DNA of 64,000 nt from Campylobacter pinnipediorum subsp. pinnipediorum (lineage in GTDB: Bacteria > Campylobacterota > Campylobacteria > Campylobacterales > Campylobacteraceae). Shown piece after piece: positions 53,994 to 63,624 of the stretch; position 1 is the first letter of the stretch, and each line of letters starts with the position of its first letter. The translations under genes and the position numbers were made by a program. The DNA lies in contig NZ_CP012546.1 in NCBI RefSeq assembly GCF_002021925.1, positions 1,488,001 through 1,552,000 on the forward strand, in the 5' to 3' direction. The notes beneath the pieces were generated by a model that saw nothing but the letters and a program-made list of their open reading frames with translations, did no database searches and was not told the origin of the DNA.

Positions 53994-55024
53994 TATTCTA
54001 TCATCTCATCTGCTTCACCAACTTGAAATACCCCTTGTTCTGCTAGTGCTTGAACAGCCTCAACTATGCGTCTTTGAGAATCTTCCACATCCTTAACCCT
54101 AACAGCACCCAAATAACCCATCTCCTCTTTAAAAGCTTCGGCTGCTCTTTGAGACATGTTGGATAAAAATTTATCTTTTAAGCTATCACTGCTACCTTTA
54201 AGTGCAACCATAAGATCTTTCTTCTCTACATTTTTCAAAATCTCACGTATAGCGTTAGCATTAAGTGTGCTAATATCTTCAAATGTAAACATAAGCTCTT
54301 TAATGGTATTTGCGAGTTTTTCATCGTTTTGTTCTATATATGATATGGTTGCCTTAGAAGCTTTTTGACCTAGTCTATTAAGCATTTCGGCAACAGCTCT
54401 TGGTCCACCAACTTCAACCTTGTAAGATGTCAGGCTTTCAAGTTTGCCTTCAAGGACTGTTGATACACGTTTTATGACTGATGGGCTAATATCACCTAAA
54501 TTTGCCATTCTTATAACAACATCGCTTCTTAATTCATCTGGAAAATAAGCAAGTGTTTCGGCGGCTCCCGTAGCATCCATATGTGCTAAAATAAGAGCTA
54601 TTGTTTGCGGATGTTCTTTTACTATAAAATCAGCAAGTTGTTGCGGTTTTATCTTTGTAAGATAACCAAAGCTTTTTGTATTTTCCATGCTTTTTGCTAA
54701 TTTATCAAGAATTTTTTGAGCTGCTTCAGGTCCAAATGTCCTATACAAAATTTCCTTAGCATACTCAAGACCACCGCTTCTCATATATTGATTTGATTGC
54801 ATTAAAGCATAAAACTCTTCAAGTATAGCACCAGCCACTTGTTTATCAATATTTTTAGAAGTTGCTATATACCCTGAAATATCAGTTATAACATCAACAT
54901 CCATATGAGAAAATAACAAACTTGTGGATTCCTCTCCAAGCTGTATTAAAAGTATAGCAATCTTTTCTGGCATTGACAAATCGTCATATATAAGTTTTTG
55001 CTGATCTGATAGTTTTATAGCCAT
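53993..55024 (-). CDS. fliG: Flagellar motor switch protein FliG
   Basis: This 343-residue C-ring protein couples stator movement to rotation. It has the family N-terminal pattern LSMPEKIAILLIQLGEEST, the central EHPQTIALILAHM (EHPQ motif) and the C-terminal torque helix with ISTLNANAIREILKNVEKKDL. Length and motifs are complete. It directly abuts fliF upstream and fliH downstream, making the MS-ring/C-ring block. Confidence 0.98.
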   Translation of the reverse strand: MAIKLSDQQKLIYDDLSMPEKIAILLIQLGEESTSLLFSHMDVDVITDISGYIATSKNIDKQVAGAILEEFYALMQSNQYMRSGGLEYAKEILYRTFGPEAAQKILDKLAKSMENTKSFGYLTKIKPQQLADFIVKEHPQTIALILAHMDATGAAETLAYFPDELRSDVVIRMANLGDISPSVIKRVSTVLEGKLESLTSYKVEVGGPRAVAEMLNRLGQKASKATISYIEQNDEKLANTIKELMFTFEDISTLNANAIREILKNVEKKDLMVALKGSSDSLKDKFLSNMSQRAAEAFKEEMGYLGAVRVKDVEDSQRRIVEAVQALAEQGVFQVGEADEMIE

Positions 55025-56722
55025 TTACAACTCCTTGCGAACATTAAAATCGCTGTCATTTTTTACCATATCTTGAAGCAAAATTGATATCTCTTCGCTT
55101 CTTTCTTGAACTATACCTTTCATCTTTTCAAGCAATACATCGTATTTAAGCTCATCTTCATTAAAATCGCCAGTAAGACCGAGTTGCTCTTCGACTTTTT
55201 TCTTAGCTGCCTTAAATTTCTCCAAGGTATCCTCATCATCTATCTCTAAATTTTCAAGGTGATCGATACCCAAGTCATCTTCATCTTCCTTAATATCTTC
55301 AAGCATCTTTTGCATAAATACAACGATAACTTTTTTGTAAAACAAATATAGTAACAATATAGCAAAAATATATTTAAACAAAGGCATAAAAGGAATAATA
55401 TAATCTTGCATAAACCCATTTACTTTTTGGGTTGGAGAGACCCTTGTTAAATTTTTAAACTCAAAGTTGTCAAGCGTTACTTCATCACCTCTACTGGCAT
55501 TAAAGCCAATAGCTTGTTTTATCAAATTTGTAATTGAAGCTTTTTGAGAGTCGTTTAAAGATATATATTCAAATTCATCTAATAAATTTCCATTTTCATC
55601 TTTTTTGTTCTGATAAATACCATCAACAACAACGGCTGCACTAACTCTTAAAATAGTGGCAAACTGACCTTTTACATTTGTAATTTTTTTAGAGATTTCA
55701 TAATTTGTTTGCTGAGAACTTTTGCTGTATTGTTCTTCTAACTTGTTATCATCAAGACCTTCTACAGGACCTATGTTGCTTACAGCGCCAGGAACACCTT
55801 GGATATCATTTTTTGTCCTGCCTTGTCTTTTTTCTTCTACGTTACTTTCGCTTCTAACAACATTGTTTGGATCATAAACCTCGCTTTGAGAGTCTTTTTT
55901 GTCAAAATCAAACTCTATATTTACCTTAGCAACAACTTTGTTAGTTCCGCCAACTATTGGTGCTAGGACATTTATTATTTTTTGTTCATAATTATTTTCA
56001 AATTCTTTTTTGTAGCGAATTTGCTGAATTATCATCTCGCTATCAAAGCCATCTTCTTCACCTAATGCTATACCATCTTGATTTACTATCTTTACATTTT
56101 CCAAGGTTAAATTTGTAACAGAAGCTGCGACTAGATTTTTAATACCAAAAATTTGCTTTGCTCCAAGAGAACCACCTGATTTTAACTCAAGCACAACAGA
56201 TGCTGTTGGTGGGCTTTGTCTTTCTGTAAATACCGTTTCTTTTGGAAATGCTATTCTGATTGTAGCCTTGGTTATTGGAGCAAGGCTTTCTATCGTTCTT
56301 GCAAGCTCACCCTCTAATGCCCTTTGATATTTAACTCTTTGCTCGACATCTGTGGCTCCAAATTCTTGCTTATCAAAAATTTCAAATCCAATCTTGCTTT
56401 CTTTTGGGATACCAAGAGTTGCAACGGATATTCGTTCCTTATAAACATCAGCATTTGGAACAAGTATAGTGCCTTCATTTACAAGTTTATAATCCACCCC
56501 ATCTTTTGTGAGCTGATCTATAATTAAAGCTGAATCATTTGCGCTTATATTTTCAAATAAAACACTATATCCAGCATAGGTATTTGTCTTTGACTTGAAC
56601 AGAGTCAAAAAAACCAAAAAACCAACAACAACAACAACCGAACTAGCTATTACTATTTTTTGTCTTAAAGATAATTTTTGATAAACTTGACTTATTTGTT
56701 GAAGTAATGCTTTTAAATCCAT
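55025..56722 (-). CDS. fliF: Flagellar MS-ring protein FliF
   Basis: This 565-residue MS-ring protein has two TM helices, at about 23-44 and about 440-468. Between them are the ring-building motifs (EGELARTIESLAPITKATIR and PPTASVVLEL). The cytoplasmic C-terminus that binds FliG follows the second TM and is acidic (DIKEDEDDLGIDHLENLE). It is the structural base of the flagellum and houses the export gate. It follows hisC by 4 bp. Confidence 0.98.
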   Translation of the reverse strand: MDLKALLQQISQVYQKLSLRQKIVIASSVVVVVGFLVFLTLFKSKTNTYAGYSVLFENISANDSALIIDQLTKDGVDYKLVNEGTILVPNADVYKERISVATLGIPKESKIGFEIFDKQEFGATDVEQRVKYQRALEGELARTIESLAPITKATIRIAFPKETVFTERQSPPTASVVLELKSGGSLGAKQIFGIKNLVAASVTNLTLENVKIVNQDGIALGEEDGFDSEMIIQQIRYKKEFENNYEQKIINVLAPIVGGTNKVVAKVNIEFDFDKKDSQSEVYDPNNVVRSESNVEEKRQGRTKNDIQGVPGAVSNIGPVEGLDDNKLEEQYSKSSQQTNYEISKKITNVKGQFATILRVSAAVVVDGIYQNKKDENGNLLDEFEYISLNDSQKASITNLIKQAIGFNASRGDEVTLDNFEFKNLTRVSPTQKVNGFMQDYIIPFMPLFKYIFAILLLYLFYKKVIVVFMQKMLEDIKEDEDDLGIDHLENLEIDDEDTLEKFKAAKKKVEEQLGLTGDFNEDELKYDVLLEKMKGIVQERSEEISILLQDMVKNDSDFNVRKEL

Positions 56723-56726
56723 GCTT

Positions 56727-57827
56727 TTACTTTAAAATTTCCCTTAAATGTTCTAAAACTTTAGTGTTTTGTTCCGATGTGCCTATCGTAATACGAATAG
56801 CATTCAAACCATAGCTTTGTAAATCTCTTAAAATTATACCTTTTTTTAATAGATTTTGACATATATCTGTGCTATTTTGCTCTTTAAATTTAAGAGTTAT
56901 AAAATTTGCATAGCTTGGTATATACTCTATATTTAAACTATCAGCAACAGCTTCATATCTTTTCATTTGCAAAAAAATGTTCTTTACATATTCATCAACA
57001 AAATTTTGATCTTGTAAAGCCAAAATAGCAGCCCTTAAACTAAGAGTTGTTATATTAAAAGGTGGTCTTAATTTATTTAATTCAGAGATTATAAATTTAT
57101 TTGCAATGCCGTAACTAATGCACATTCCACCAAGTCCATAAGCTTTTGAAAATGTTCCTAAAAATATAGCATTTTCAAAATTTTCAATCAAATATTTAGC
57201 TTGTATAAGTTTATCTTGATCTTTAAAACTAGCAAATTCCATATAAGCACAATCAACAACAACCAAAACATTCTTTTTGATTTTATTTATAAATTTATAA
57301 ACATCTTTTGCATCAGCACACTCACCAAGTGGATTGTTTGGCAAACACAAAAATATAATGCTTATTTTGTCTTTATTGGCCTTATAAAGCTCTTGTAACT
57401 CTTTTAAATTATGTGTTTTTGATTTTGTTCTAATAATCTCAGCACCAACCTGTTTGGCATAAATTTCATACATAGAAAATGTTGCACCAGCCATCAAAAC
57501 AGCACTTTTTTTATTTGCCTTTGCATGCACACAAAACTCAATAATTTGATCGCTTCCAGCTCCAATTATAATATTTGAGGATTGAACATTATGTTTATTT
57601 GCCAAAGCATCTTTTAACTCATAATAGCTATCATCAGGATATAAATATGCATTCTTAAACACCTCTTGCATACCCTGCTCAACCATTTTGCTAGCATCAA
57701 AAGGATTTTCATTGCTAGCTAGTTTTACAACCTCTTCTGGCTTTATGCCAAACTCACGAACAACTAGTTCTATTGGTTTTCCTGTTTCATAGTTTTTTAA
57801 ATTTGATAAAATTTTATTAAATTTCAT
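56727..57827 (-). CDS. hisC: Histidinol-phosphate aminotransferase
   Basis: This 366-residue PLP fold-type I enzyme of histidine synthesis (also able to serve aromatic amino acids) starts with [15 protein letters not shown] and KLASNENP. It has [13 protein letters not shown], and the PLP lysine lies in [11 protein letters not shown]. Its start overlaps the pheA stop by 4 bp. The pairing with pheA suggests it may also transaminate phenylpyruvate; that is inference. Confidence 0.95.
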   Translation of the reverse strand: MKFNKILSNLKNYETGKPIELVVREFGIKPEEVVKLASNENPFDASKMVEQGMQEVFKNAYLYPDDSYYELKDALANKHNVQSSNIIIGAGSDQIIEFCVHAKANKKSAVLMAGATFSMYEIYAKQVGAEIIRTKSKTHNLKELQELYKANKDKISIIFLCLPNNPLGECADAKDVYKFINKIKKNVLVVVDCAYMEFASFKDQDKLIQAKYLIENFENAIFLGTFSKAYGLGGMCISYGIANKFIISELNKLRPPFNITTLSLRAAILALQDQNFVDEYVKNIFLQMKRYEAVADSLNIEYIPSYANFITLKFKEQNSTDICQNLLKKGIILRDLQSYGLNAIRITIGTSEQNTKVLEHLREILK

Positions 57828-58903
57828 CCCTCATCTCCATTGAGATAACTCCCAAGCCATGTTACCTCTATCCCGATTTTCTTACATAATCCTAATACAT
57901 TTTGAACCCTATCATCATCTATATGTCCATCAAAATCAATAAAAAATAAAGTTCTAAACTCACTCTGTTTTATAGACCTGCTTTCTAGCTTACTAAGATT
58001 TATATTTTCGGATTTAAAAAGATTTAATAAATCAGCCAAAGAGCCCGGAAGATGATCTGTTTTTGCAAGTATTGATGTTTTTGAGTGCTTTGTTTTGTTT
58101 GTTTTAAAATCACTCAAAACAAAAAATCTAGTTCTATTTGCCATATTATCTTCAATTGTTTCAAACATTATAGGAACATTATAAAGTTTAGCAGCTATCT
58201 TAGAACAAATCGCAGCTGATTCTTTATCCTTAGAAGCCAAAAAAGCCGCATGTGCTGTTGATTTTGCAGCAACAAAAGTAACACCTGAAAGCATATGACT
58301 TTCTAAAAAGTTTCTACATTGATTATAGCCTTGCGGATGAGAGTATATTGTTTTTATATTTTTTAAATTCTCATTTAGACTAATAAAACTATGGTGAATA
58401 TCCAAATAAATTTCAGAAACTATTTTAACATTTTCAAACTTAGCCAAACAATCAAAAGTAGCGCCAACTGCACCTTCTGTATTGTTTTCTATAGGAACAA
58501 CTCCGTATTTAACCTCTTTTTGAGATAATTTTGTAAATACTGATTCAATACTCGCAAGTGCTAGGTATTCGCTCATTGCTCCAAAACGACTCTCTGCAGC
58601 TTGATAGGTATATGTGCCTTCTGGCCCAAGATATGCTATTTTTTGTGGCATTTCAATATTTCTACTTACCGCAAAAATTTCAAGATATATTGATTCGATT
58701 GCTGATTTATTTAAAAGATTATCCTCATAGCTTTCTAAGCGATTTAATATAGCTTTTTCACGCTCAGGTCTATAAATAGGAGAACCATTGGTTTGTTTCA
58801 ACTCCCCTATTTTCTTGACAAATTTCATTCTTTGATTTAATTTTTCTAAAATCAAATCATCAATATCATCAATATCTTTTCTTAAATCATCAATATCTTG
58901 CAT
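57824..58903 (-). CDS. pheA: Bifunctional chorismate mutase / prephenate dehydratase
   Basis: This 359-residue fusion has chorismate mutase (about 1-85, with [20 protein letters not shown]), prephenate dehydratase (about 90-268, [14 protein letters not shown] and the NRTRFFVL loop) and an ACT domain (about 272-355) with the Phe-binding KLESRSIKQ motif. It makes phenylpyruvate and is probably feedback inhibited by Phe. The ATG at 58903 overlaps the lysA stop as TAATG. A GTG at 58915 in frame overlaps the ribosome-binding site and is less likely. Confidence 0.96.
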   Translation of the reverse strand: MQDIDDLRKDIDDIDDLILEKLNQRMKFVKKIGELKQTNGSPIYRPEREKAILNRLESYEDNLLNKSAIESIYLEIFAVSRNIEMPQKIAYLGPEGTYTYQAAESRFGAMSEYLALASIESVFTKLSQKEVKYGVVPIENNTEGAVGATFDCLAKFENVKIVSEIYLDIHHSFISLNENLKNIKTIYSHPQGYNQCRNFLESHMLSGVTFVAAKSTAHAAFLASKDKESAAICSKIAAKLYNVPIMFETIEDNMANRTRFFVLSDFKTNKTKHSKTSILAKTDHLPGSLADLLNLFKSENINLSKLESRSIKQSEFRTLFFIDFDGHIDDDRVQNVLGLCKKIGIEVTWLGSYLNGDEG

Positions 58904-60105
58904 TATTCCAAACACTCCTTTTCAAGAGCTATAACATCATCGAAGCTTTCCCTTTTTCTTATAAGCTTGTCCTTGTTGTTTATGATAGCCACCTCAGCAA
59001 CCCTAGGTCTTGTGTTATAATTAGAACTCATACTAAACCCATATGCCCCAGCACTTTTAACAACAATCAAATCACCGCTTTCGCATATAGGCAAATTTAT
59101 GTTTTTAGCTAAAAAATCTCCGCTTTCACATATAGGGCCAACTACATCACAACTTGTATGATTTTTATCTTTTCCAACAACACTAATTCTATGATAAGCA
59201 TTATACAAACTAGGTCTTAAAAGATCATTCATGGCGCCATCTACAACAACAAATCTTTTGTTTTTATTTGTCTTTTCATACAAAACCTTGGTTAAAAACT
59301 CACCAGCATTACCAACTAAAAACCTACCAGGCTCACACACTATAGTCATATCATGACCTGAAAGATTTTTTAAAATTCCTTGTGCATAATCATATAAGCT
59401 TACATCTCGCTCATCATTATAAACTATCCCGATACCACCACCAATATCAAAAAATTTAATATCAACATCAACTGATTTAAGTTCAGTCAATAGTTTGCTT
59501 ACTATGCCAGAAGCTTGTATTATAGAGCTTATATCTGTTATTTGAGAACCTATATGAAAATGTATTCCTATTGGTTGCAAGTTATCTGATTTTTTTGCTT
59601 TTATATACATTTTTTTAGCTGTATCCATATCAACACCGAATTTATTTTCATTTAATCCTGTAGATATATAAGGATGAGTATTTGCATCAACATCTGGATT
59701 TACTCTTATGCTAATTCTTGCTACTTTTTGTAGCTCCCTAGAGATGTTTTCAACTCTTTCAAGTTCAGCTTCGCTTTCTAAATTTATCATAAGAATATCA
59801 CTTGTCAAAGCATACTTTATCTCATCATCTCTTTTTCCGACACCGCTAAATATCATCTGGTAAGGCTTTGCACCAGCAATCAACGCTCTTTTTATTTCTC
59901 CCACACTAACACAATCAAATCCAGCTCCTAAAGAGGCTAAAAATTTAAGTAAACTTAAGTTTGAGTTTGCTTTTACTGCATAACAAACAAGAGATTTTCT
60001 ACCGCTAAAGGCTTGTTTTAGCTCGCTATATCTTAAAGCAATTTTGTCAAAATCATATATATAAAGCGGGGTATTATACTTTTGTGCTAAGCTAGAGTAA
60101 TCCAT
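58903..60105 (-). CDS. lysA: Diaminopimelate decarboxylase
   Basis: This 400-residue PLP-barrel enzyme (fold type III) makes lysine from meso-diaminopimelate. The PLP lysine lies in CYAVKANSNLSLL (about 42-54), with HFHIGSQITD, FFDIGGGIGI and CEPGRFLVGNAG downstream. It is the first gene after the LptF/G terminator, with AAGG 6 bp before the ATG. A possible TAAAAT -10 box lies between the terminator and the gene. It is translationally coupled to pheA. Confidence 0.97.
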   Translation of the reverse strand: MDYSSLAQKYNTPLYIYDFDKIALRYSELKQAFSGRKSLVCYAVKANSNLSLLKFLASLGAGFDCVSVGEIKRALIAGAKPYQMIFSGVGKRDDEIKYALTSDILMINLESEAELERVENISRELQKVARISIRVNPDVDANTHPYISTGLNENKFGVDMDTAKKMYIKAKKSDNLQPIGIHFHIGSQITDISSIIQASGIVSKLLTELKSVDVDIKFFDIGGGIGIVYNDERDVSLYDYAQGILKNLSGHDMTIVCEPGRFLVGNAGEFLTKVLYEKTNKNKRFVVVDGAMNDLLRPSLYNAYHRISVVGKDKNHTSCDVVGPICESGDFLAKNINLPICESGDLIVVKSAGAYGFSMSSNYNTRPRVAEVAIINNKDKLIRKRESFDDVIALEKECLE

Positions 60106-60140
60106 AAAAAACCTTATTGTAAAAATAGATAGATTTTACA

Positions 60141-60161
60141 AAAAAAATGCCAAAAATTGGC
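60141..60161 (-). terminator. Intrinsic terminator after the LptF/G gene
   Basis: On the minus strand, the stem GCCAA and TTGGC (60149-60161) with a 3-nt loop is followed by ATTTTTTTT. It starts immediately after the LptF/G stop codon and is the clearest intrinsic terminator in the window. A second weak inverted repeat (GTAAAA and TTTTAC) lies between it and the lysA ribosome-binding site. Confidence 0.8.
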
Positions 60162-61226
60162 TTAACGATTGAGCCTAAACAGATAAATAGAATAAAATGC
60201 CAATAAAACAACAGGCATAACAATACCTAGCTCTGGAACCAATACTCCAGTAGCTGAAAATTTAGCAAGTATAAACAAAACTCCCCATATTATAAGAGTT
60301 ACTAATACATATACAAAACTAGCCAATGCTAGATTAAAAAATCTACCTACAACAGGCAAATGATAATATAATATAAAAACTAAAATCGGACCGAATAATG
60401 GTGCTATTGTTAGAGTATAAAATATAGATTTTGCATTATTTATAGATGCACCCTCTCCTTGAAATGTTGTTATAAAATCAATGGTATCTAAAACCGAAAG
60501 GCTTATTCTGTCATCGCTATTTGCACTTTGTATATTTTTGGGAGTAAAGCCTTTTAACGAATGAACATTGGAGCTTGTTTTTATATCTAAACCTTTTTCT
60601 CCAACTTGTAATTTTTCAGGCAATACTATAGTTTTTGTGTCGTTTAATATCCACTCATCCGAATTAAATTTAGCATTATTAGCAAACATAATATTGTTTA
60701 ATGTTGTGTTATTTATATCAAAAATAGCAATATCTGAGATACTTTGCTCTAAAGGGTTGAGTTCTTTAATATATATAAATTTTCCATCAAATTTTAAAAA
60801 AGAGTCAGTTGTATTTCTTTTTACGCTAAACCCGTCTTTAATACTCTTTTGATAATCATACATATATGCAAAAGATGTAAAATTAAGCAAAATATACAAA
60901 ACTGTAATGACACATGATATCAAAAATGGCATTTTTATCAAAGAATTTTTATAAACACCTAGAGCATAAAAGCTTACAAACTCATTTGAACGAGCTATAC
61001 CTATAAAGCAAACAACTGTTGCTAAAACCAAAGAAATAGGCATTGTATATGATATGGCAGTTAAAAAAGTAGCGCCCATATATAAAAGTTGTAAACCAGC
61101 AGAGACTGGTAAGTCTTTGAAATTTGAAAGCAAATCAATCCCAACATAAAACAATTCCAAAGCTAAAAATATAATCAAAAATGTCTTAAAATAAATCCAG
61201 CCAATATATCTAGAATAAAGTTTCAA
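60162..61226 (-). CDS. LptF/LptG-family lipopolysaccharide export permease
   Basis: This 354-residue permease has TM helices at about 12-32 and 48-78, one near 98-120 and three at the C-terminus (about 268-350). A periplasmic jellyroll-type domain lies between them (about 140-255). LptF and LptG form the membrane part of LptB2FG, which extracts LPS/LOS from the inner membrane. I cannot tell F from G by eye. It follows pth and is closed by a strong terminator. Confidence 0.88.
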   Translation of the reverse strand: MKLYSRYIGWIYFKTFLIIFLALELFYVGIDLLSNFKDLPVSAGLQLLYMGATFLTAISYTMPISLVLATVVCFIGIARSNEFVSFYALGVYKNSLIKMPFLISCVITVLYILLNFTSFAYMYDYQKSIKDGFSVKRNTTDSFLKFDGKFIYIKELNPLEQSISDIAIFDINNTTLNNIMFANNAKFNSDEWILNDTKTIVLPEKLQVGEKGLDIKTSSNVHSLKGFTPKNIQSANSDDRISLSVLDTIDFITTFQGEGASINNAKSIFYTLTIAPLFGPILVFILYYHLPVVGRFFNLALASFVYVLVTLIIWGVLFILAKFSATGVLVPELGIVMPVVLLAFYSIYLFRLNR

Positions 61227-61248
61227 AACATTACCTTAAATTTTATAT

Positions 61249-61800
61249 CTAAACAGCATTTTGCCATTTTTTTAGTGTAAATTTTTGCGAGGCATAAGAA
61301 ATATCATTTTTTATAAGTTCTAAAACAGCATTTTTAGTATAATCTAAAATATCATCTAAAATCTTTTTTTCATTATCATTAAACTCGCCTAGAACAAAAT
61401 TTGTAACATTGTTAGCACGACCGATGCCTATCCTGACTCTTTCATAATCATTTCCGATTAAATTATCTATCGATTTAATACCATTATGACCTCCACTACT
61501 GCCACCTTTTTTAAACTTAACAGCACCAAAGCTTAAATCAAGATCATCATGAATAACTACTATACGGTCTGGCTTATAAAAATCATTAACAGCTTTTACA
61601 CTATTTCCAGAAAGATTCATATAAGTGTTTGGTTTTAGAAGCAATGTGTTTTTGTGTTTATAGACTTCACCTTGAAATTTAGATGAACTAACATCCACAA
61701 AATCGGAATTTAAAAGCTTGTCTATAAGCATAAATCCGATATTGTGTCTAGTATTTTTGTATTGTTCGGTGGGGTTACCTAGCCCCACTATAAGAATCAT
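61249..61800 (-). CDS. pth: Peptidyl-tRNA hydrolase
   Basis: This 183-residue enzyme frees tRNA from stalled peptidyl-tRNA. It starts [20 protein letters not shown], with catalytic His20 in [25 protein letters not shown] and [13 protein letters not shown], the full set of Pth motifs. It lies 13 bp after rplY and before the LptF/G gene. Confidence 0.98.
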   Translation of the reverse strand: MILIVGLGNPTEQYKNTRHNIGFMLIDKLLNSDFVDVSSSKFQGEVYKHKNTLLLKPNTYMNLSGNSVKAVNDFYKPDRIVVIHDDLDLSFGAVKFKKGGSSGGHNGIKSIDNLIGNDYERVRIGIGRANNVTNFVLGEFNDNEKKILDDILDYTKNAVLELIKNDISYASQKFTLKKWQNAV

Positions 61801-61813
61801 TATAAGACTTCTT

Positions 61814-62350
61814 TTATCTAGCTTTTATTACCCCAAGAACTGCTATACGGTCAGCATCTACCATAGTAACACCATCTGGAACAACAATATCACGAACCAA
61901 TATAGTATCATCTATATCAAGTTTGCTAACATCAACATCAAAAGAGTTTGGTAAATTTTCAGCAGTACACTTAACAGCTATACGTCTTTTTGATTGTATT
62001 AAAACACCTTTGTTTTTAAGACCTATTGGAGTGCCATAAGGCTTAACAGGTATAAGATATTTTGAAACAAGACCAGGAATAGCTACTTTAAGATCAACGT
62101 GTTTTAAATTATTTGTAACAGCATCTCTTTGATAATCAACGATAACGACTTTGTATACATTCTCGCCAACTTTTACATCAAATGCAAGGGTCTCTTTTTT
62201 GCGAGCTTCTTTTATAAATTCATTTACTTTAAAAGCTGCTGCAACATTCTCTAATCCCTTACCATAAATGTTCGCGATTAGATAACCATCTCTTCTCAAA
62301 GCCTTTGCAGACTTCTTACCGATACTCTCTCTAACGATACCTTCTAACAT
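61814..62350 (-). CDS. rplY: 50S ribosomal protein L25/general stress protein Ctc
   Basis: This 178-residue protein is the long (CTC-type) L25. The N-terminal 5S rRNA-binding domain begins [20 protein letters not shown] and includes [18 protein letters not shown]. The C-terminal TL5-like beta domain includes [17 protein letters not shown] and ends [14 protein letters not shown]. The ATG at 62350 has AAAGGA 5 bp upstream. An ATG at 62356 overlaps the ribosome-binding site and is less likely. Confidence 0.95.
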   Translation of the reverse strand: MLEGIVRESIGKKSAKALRRDGYLIANIYGKGLENVAAAFKVNEFIKEARKKETLAFDVKVGENVYKVVIVDYQRDAVTNNLKHVDLKVAIPGLVSKYLIPVKPYGTPIGLKNKGVLIQSKRRIAVKCTAENLPNSFDVDVSKLDIDDTILVRDIVVPDGVTMVDADRIAVLGVIKAR

Positions 62351-62409
62351 CGTCATCCTTTCATAAAAAAATAGGTACGGATTATACCTAAAAATTAATA
62401 AATTTTATA

Positions 62410-63624
62410 TTAGTCACTATCTTGAATTTGCTTAAGTGCAATTATACTATCTTTAAATCTATCATCTTGAGAATGCTTTTTAACACCTATCACATTTTCT
62501 TGCTTAGCAAGATTTGAATTTTTTATTTTTATTTCAAGGTCATTTGGTCTACTAGCTTTTTCAAGAGCTTCTTCTTTATCTATAACGCCCTCTTCATAAA
62601 GCTCTAATAAATGCTGATCAAATGTCTGCATACCATAAGTATTTTTACTTTCAGAAATAGCTGTAAAAATTTCATCTTCTCTGTTGTTTGCGATTATATC
62701 TCTTATTCTTATATTTTTAATCAAAATCTCAACAGCTGCTCTTCTTTTTCCATCTTTTGTTTTTACAAGTCTTTGAGAAATTATAGCAGCAAGCACAGAG
62801 GAAAGTGTCATTTTTACCCTATTTTGTTCCTCTTTAGAAAACATACTAACTACACGACCAATAGTCTCTTTAGCATCTACTGTATGAAGAGTGGAAAGTA
62901 CTAAGTGTCCTGTTTCTGCTGCATGTAAAGCTGTTTCTACTGTTTCAAGATCTCTCATTTCGCCAACCAATATAACATCTGGATCCTCGCGCAAAGATGC
63001 TCGCAATGCTTCTGAGAAATTTCTAGCATCTTGCCCTACTGAACGTTGATTTATAAGACACTGTTCATCACTATAAACATATTCGATAGGGTCTTCTATT
63101 GTTATAATATGCTTTTTTTTTGTCTTATTCATATGATTTATCATGCTAGCAAGGGTTGTTGTTTTTCCACTCCCTGTTGGTCCAGTAACCAAGATAATGC
63201 CTCTATGGAAATTTTCACATATTTTTTTGATAACAGGTGGAAGTTTTAAATCATCCATTGTTGGAAGTTTTGTAGGAATAGTTCTAAAAACTGCAGAAAC
63301 GCCATCCATTTGAAAAAATATATTTACGCGAAATCTATAATCATCATTTAAGTTATAAGTAAAATCAACATTTCTTTGCTCTACAAGATCTTTGAAATTT
63401 GTTCTAAGCAACTCTTTTGCCAAAGTAATCCCATCTTGCTTGCTTAAAATTTTATCACTCATAATTTGCATTTCGCCATTAAATCTACCACGAATATAGC
63501 TATTTGATTTAATATGTAAGTCGCTTCCTTCACGCTCTATAAGTAGTTGCAAATAAGCATTAAGCTCGTCTCTTAGCTTAAAATCAAGCTTGGAAACATC
63601 AACATCATGTTGATTGTCAAGCAT
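62410..63624 (-). CDS. PilT/PilU-family twitching-motility-type ATPase
   Basis: This 404-residue secretion-type hexameric ATPase has Walker A GPTGSGKTTT (148-157), the Asp box TIEDPIEYVY, Walker B with REDPDVILVGEMRD, and the His box GHLVLSTLHTVDAKE. This order and the N-terminal GSDLHIKSNSYIRGR fit PilT/PilU retraction ATPases better than GspE/PilB, which are longer. No pilin, PilB, PilC or PilQ genes are in this window. Its ATG overlaps the tal stop as TAATG. Confidence 0.9.
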   Translation of the reverse strand: MLDNQHDVDVSKLDFKLRDELNAYLQLLIEREGSDLHIKSNSYIRGRFNGEMQIMSDKILSKQDGITLAKELLRTNFKDLVEQRNVDFTYNLNDDYRFRVNIFFQMDGVSAVFRTIPTKLPTMDDLKLPPVIKKICENFHRGIILVTGPTGSGKTTTLASMINHMNKTKKKHIITIEDPIEYVYSDEQCLINQRSVGQDARNFSEALRASLREDPDVILVGEMRDLETVETALHAAETGHLVLSTLHTVDAKETIGRVVSMFSKEEQNRVKMTLSSVLAAIISQRLVKTKDGKRRAAVEILIKNIRIRDIIANNREDEIFTAISESKNTYGMQTFDQHLLELYEEGVIDKEEALEKASRPNDLEIKIKNSNLAKQENVIGVKKHSQDDRFKDSIIALKQIQDSD

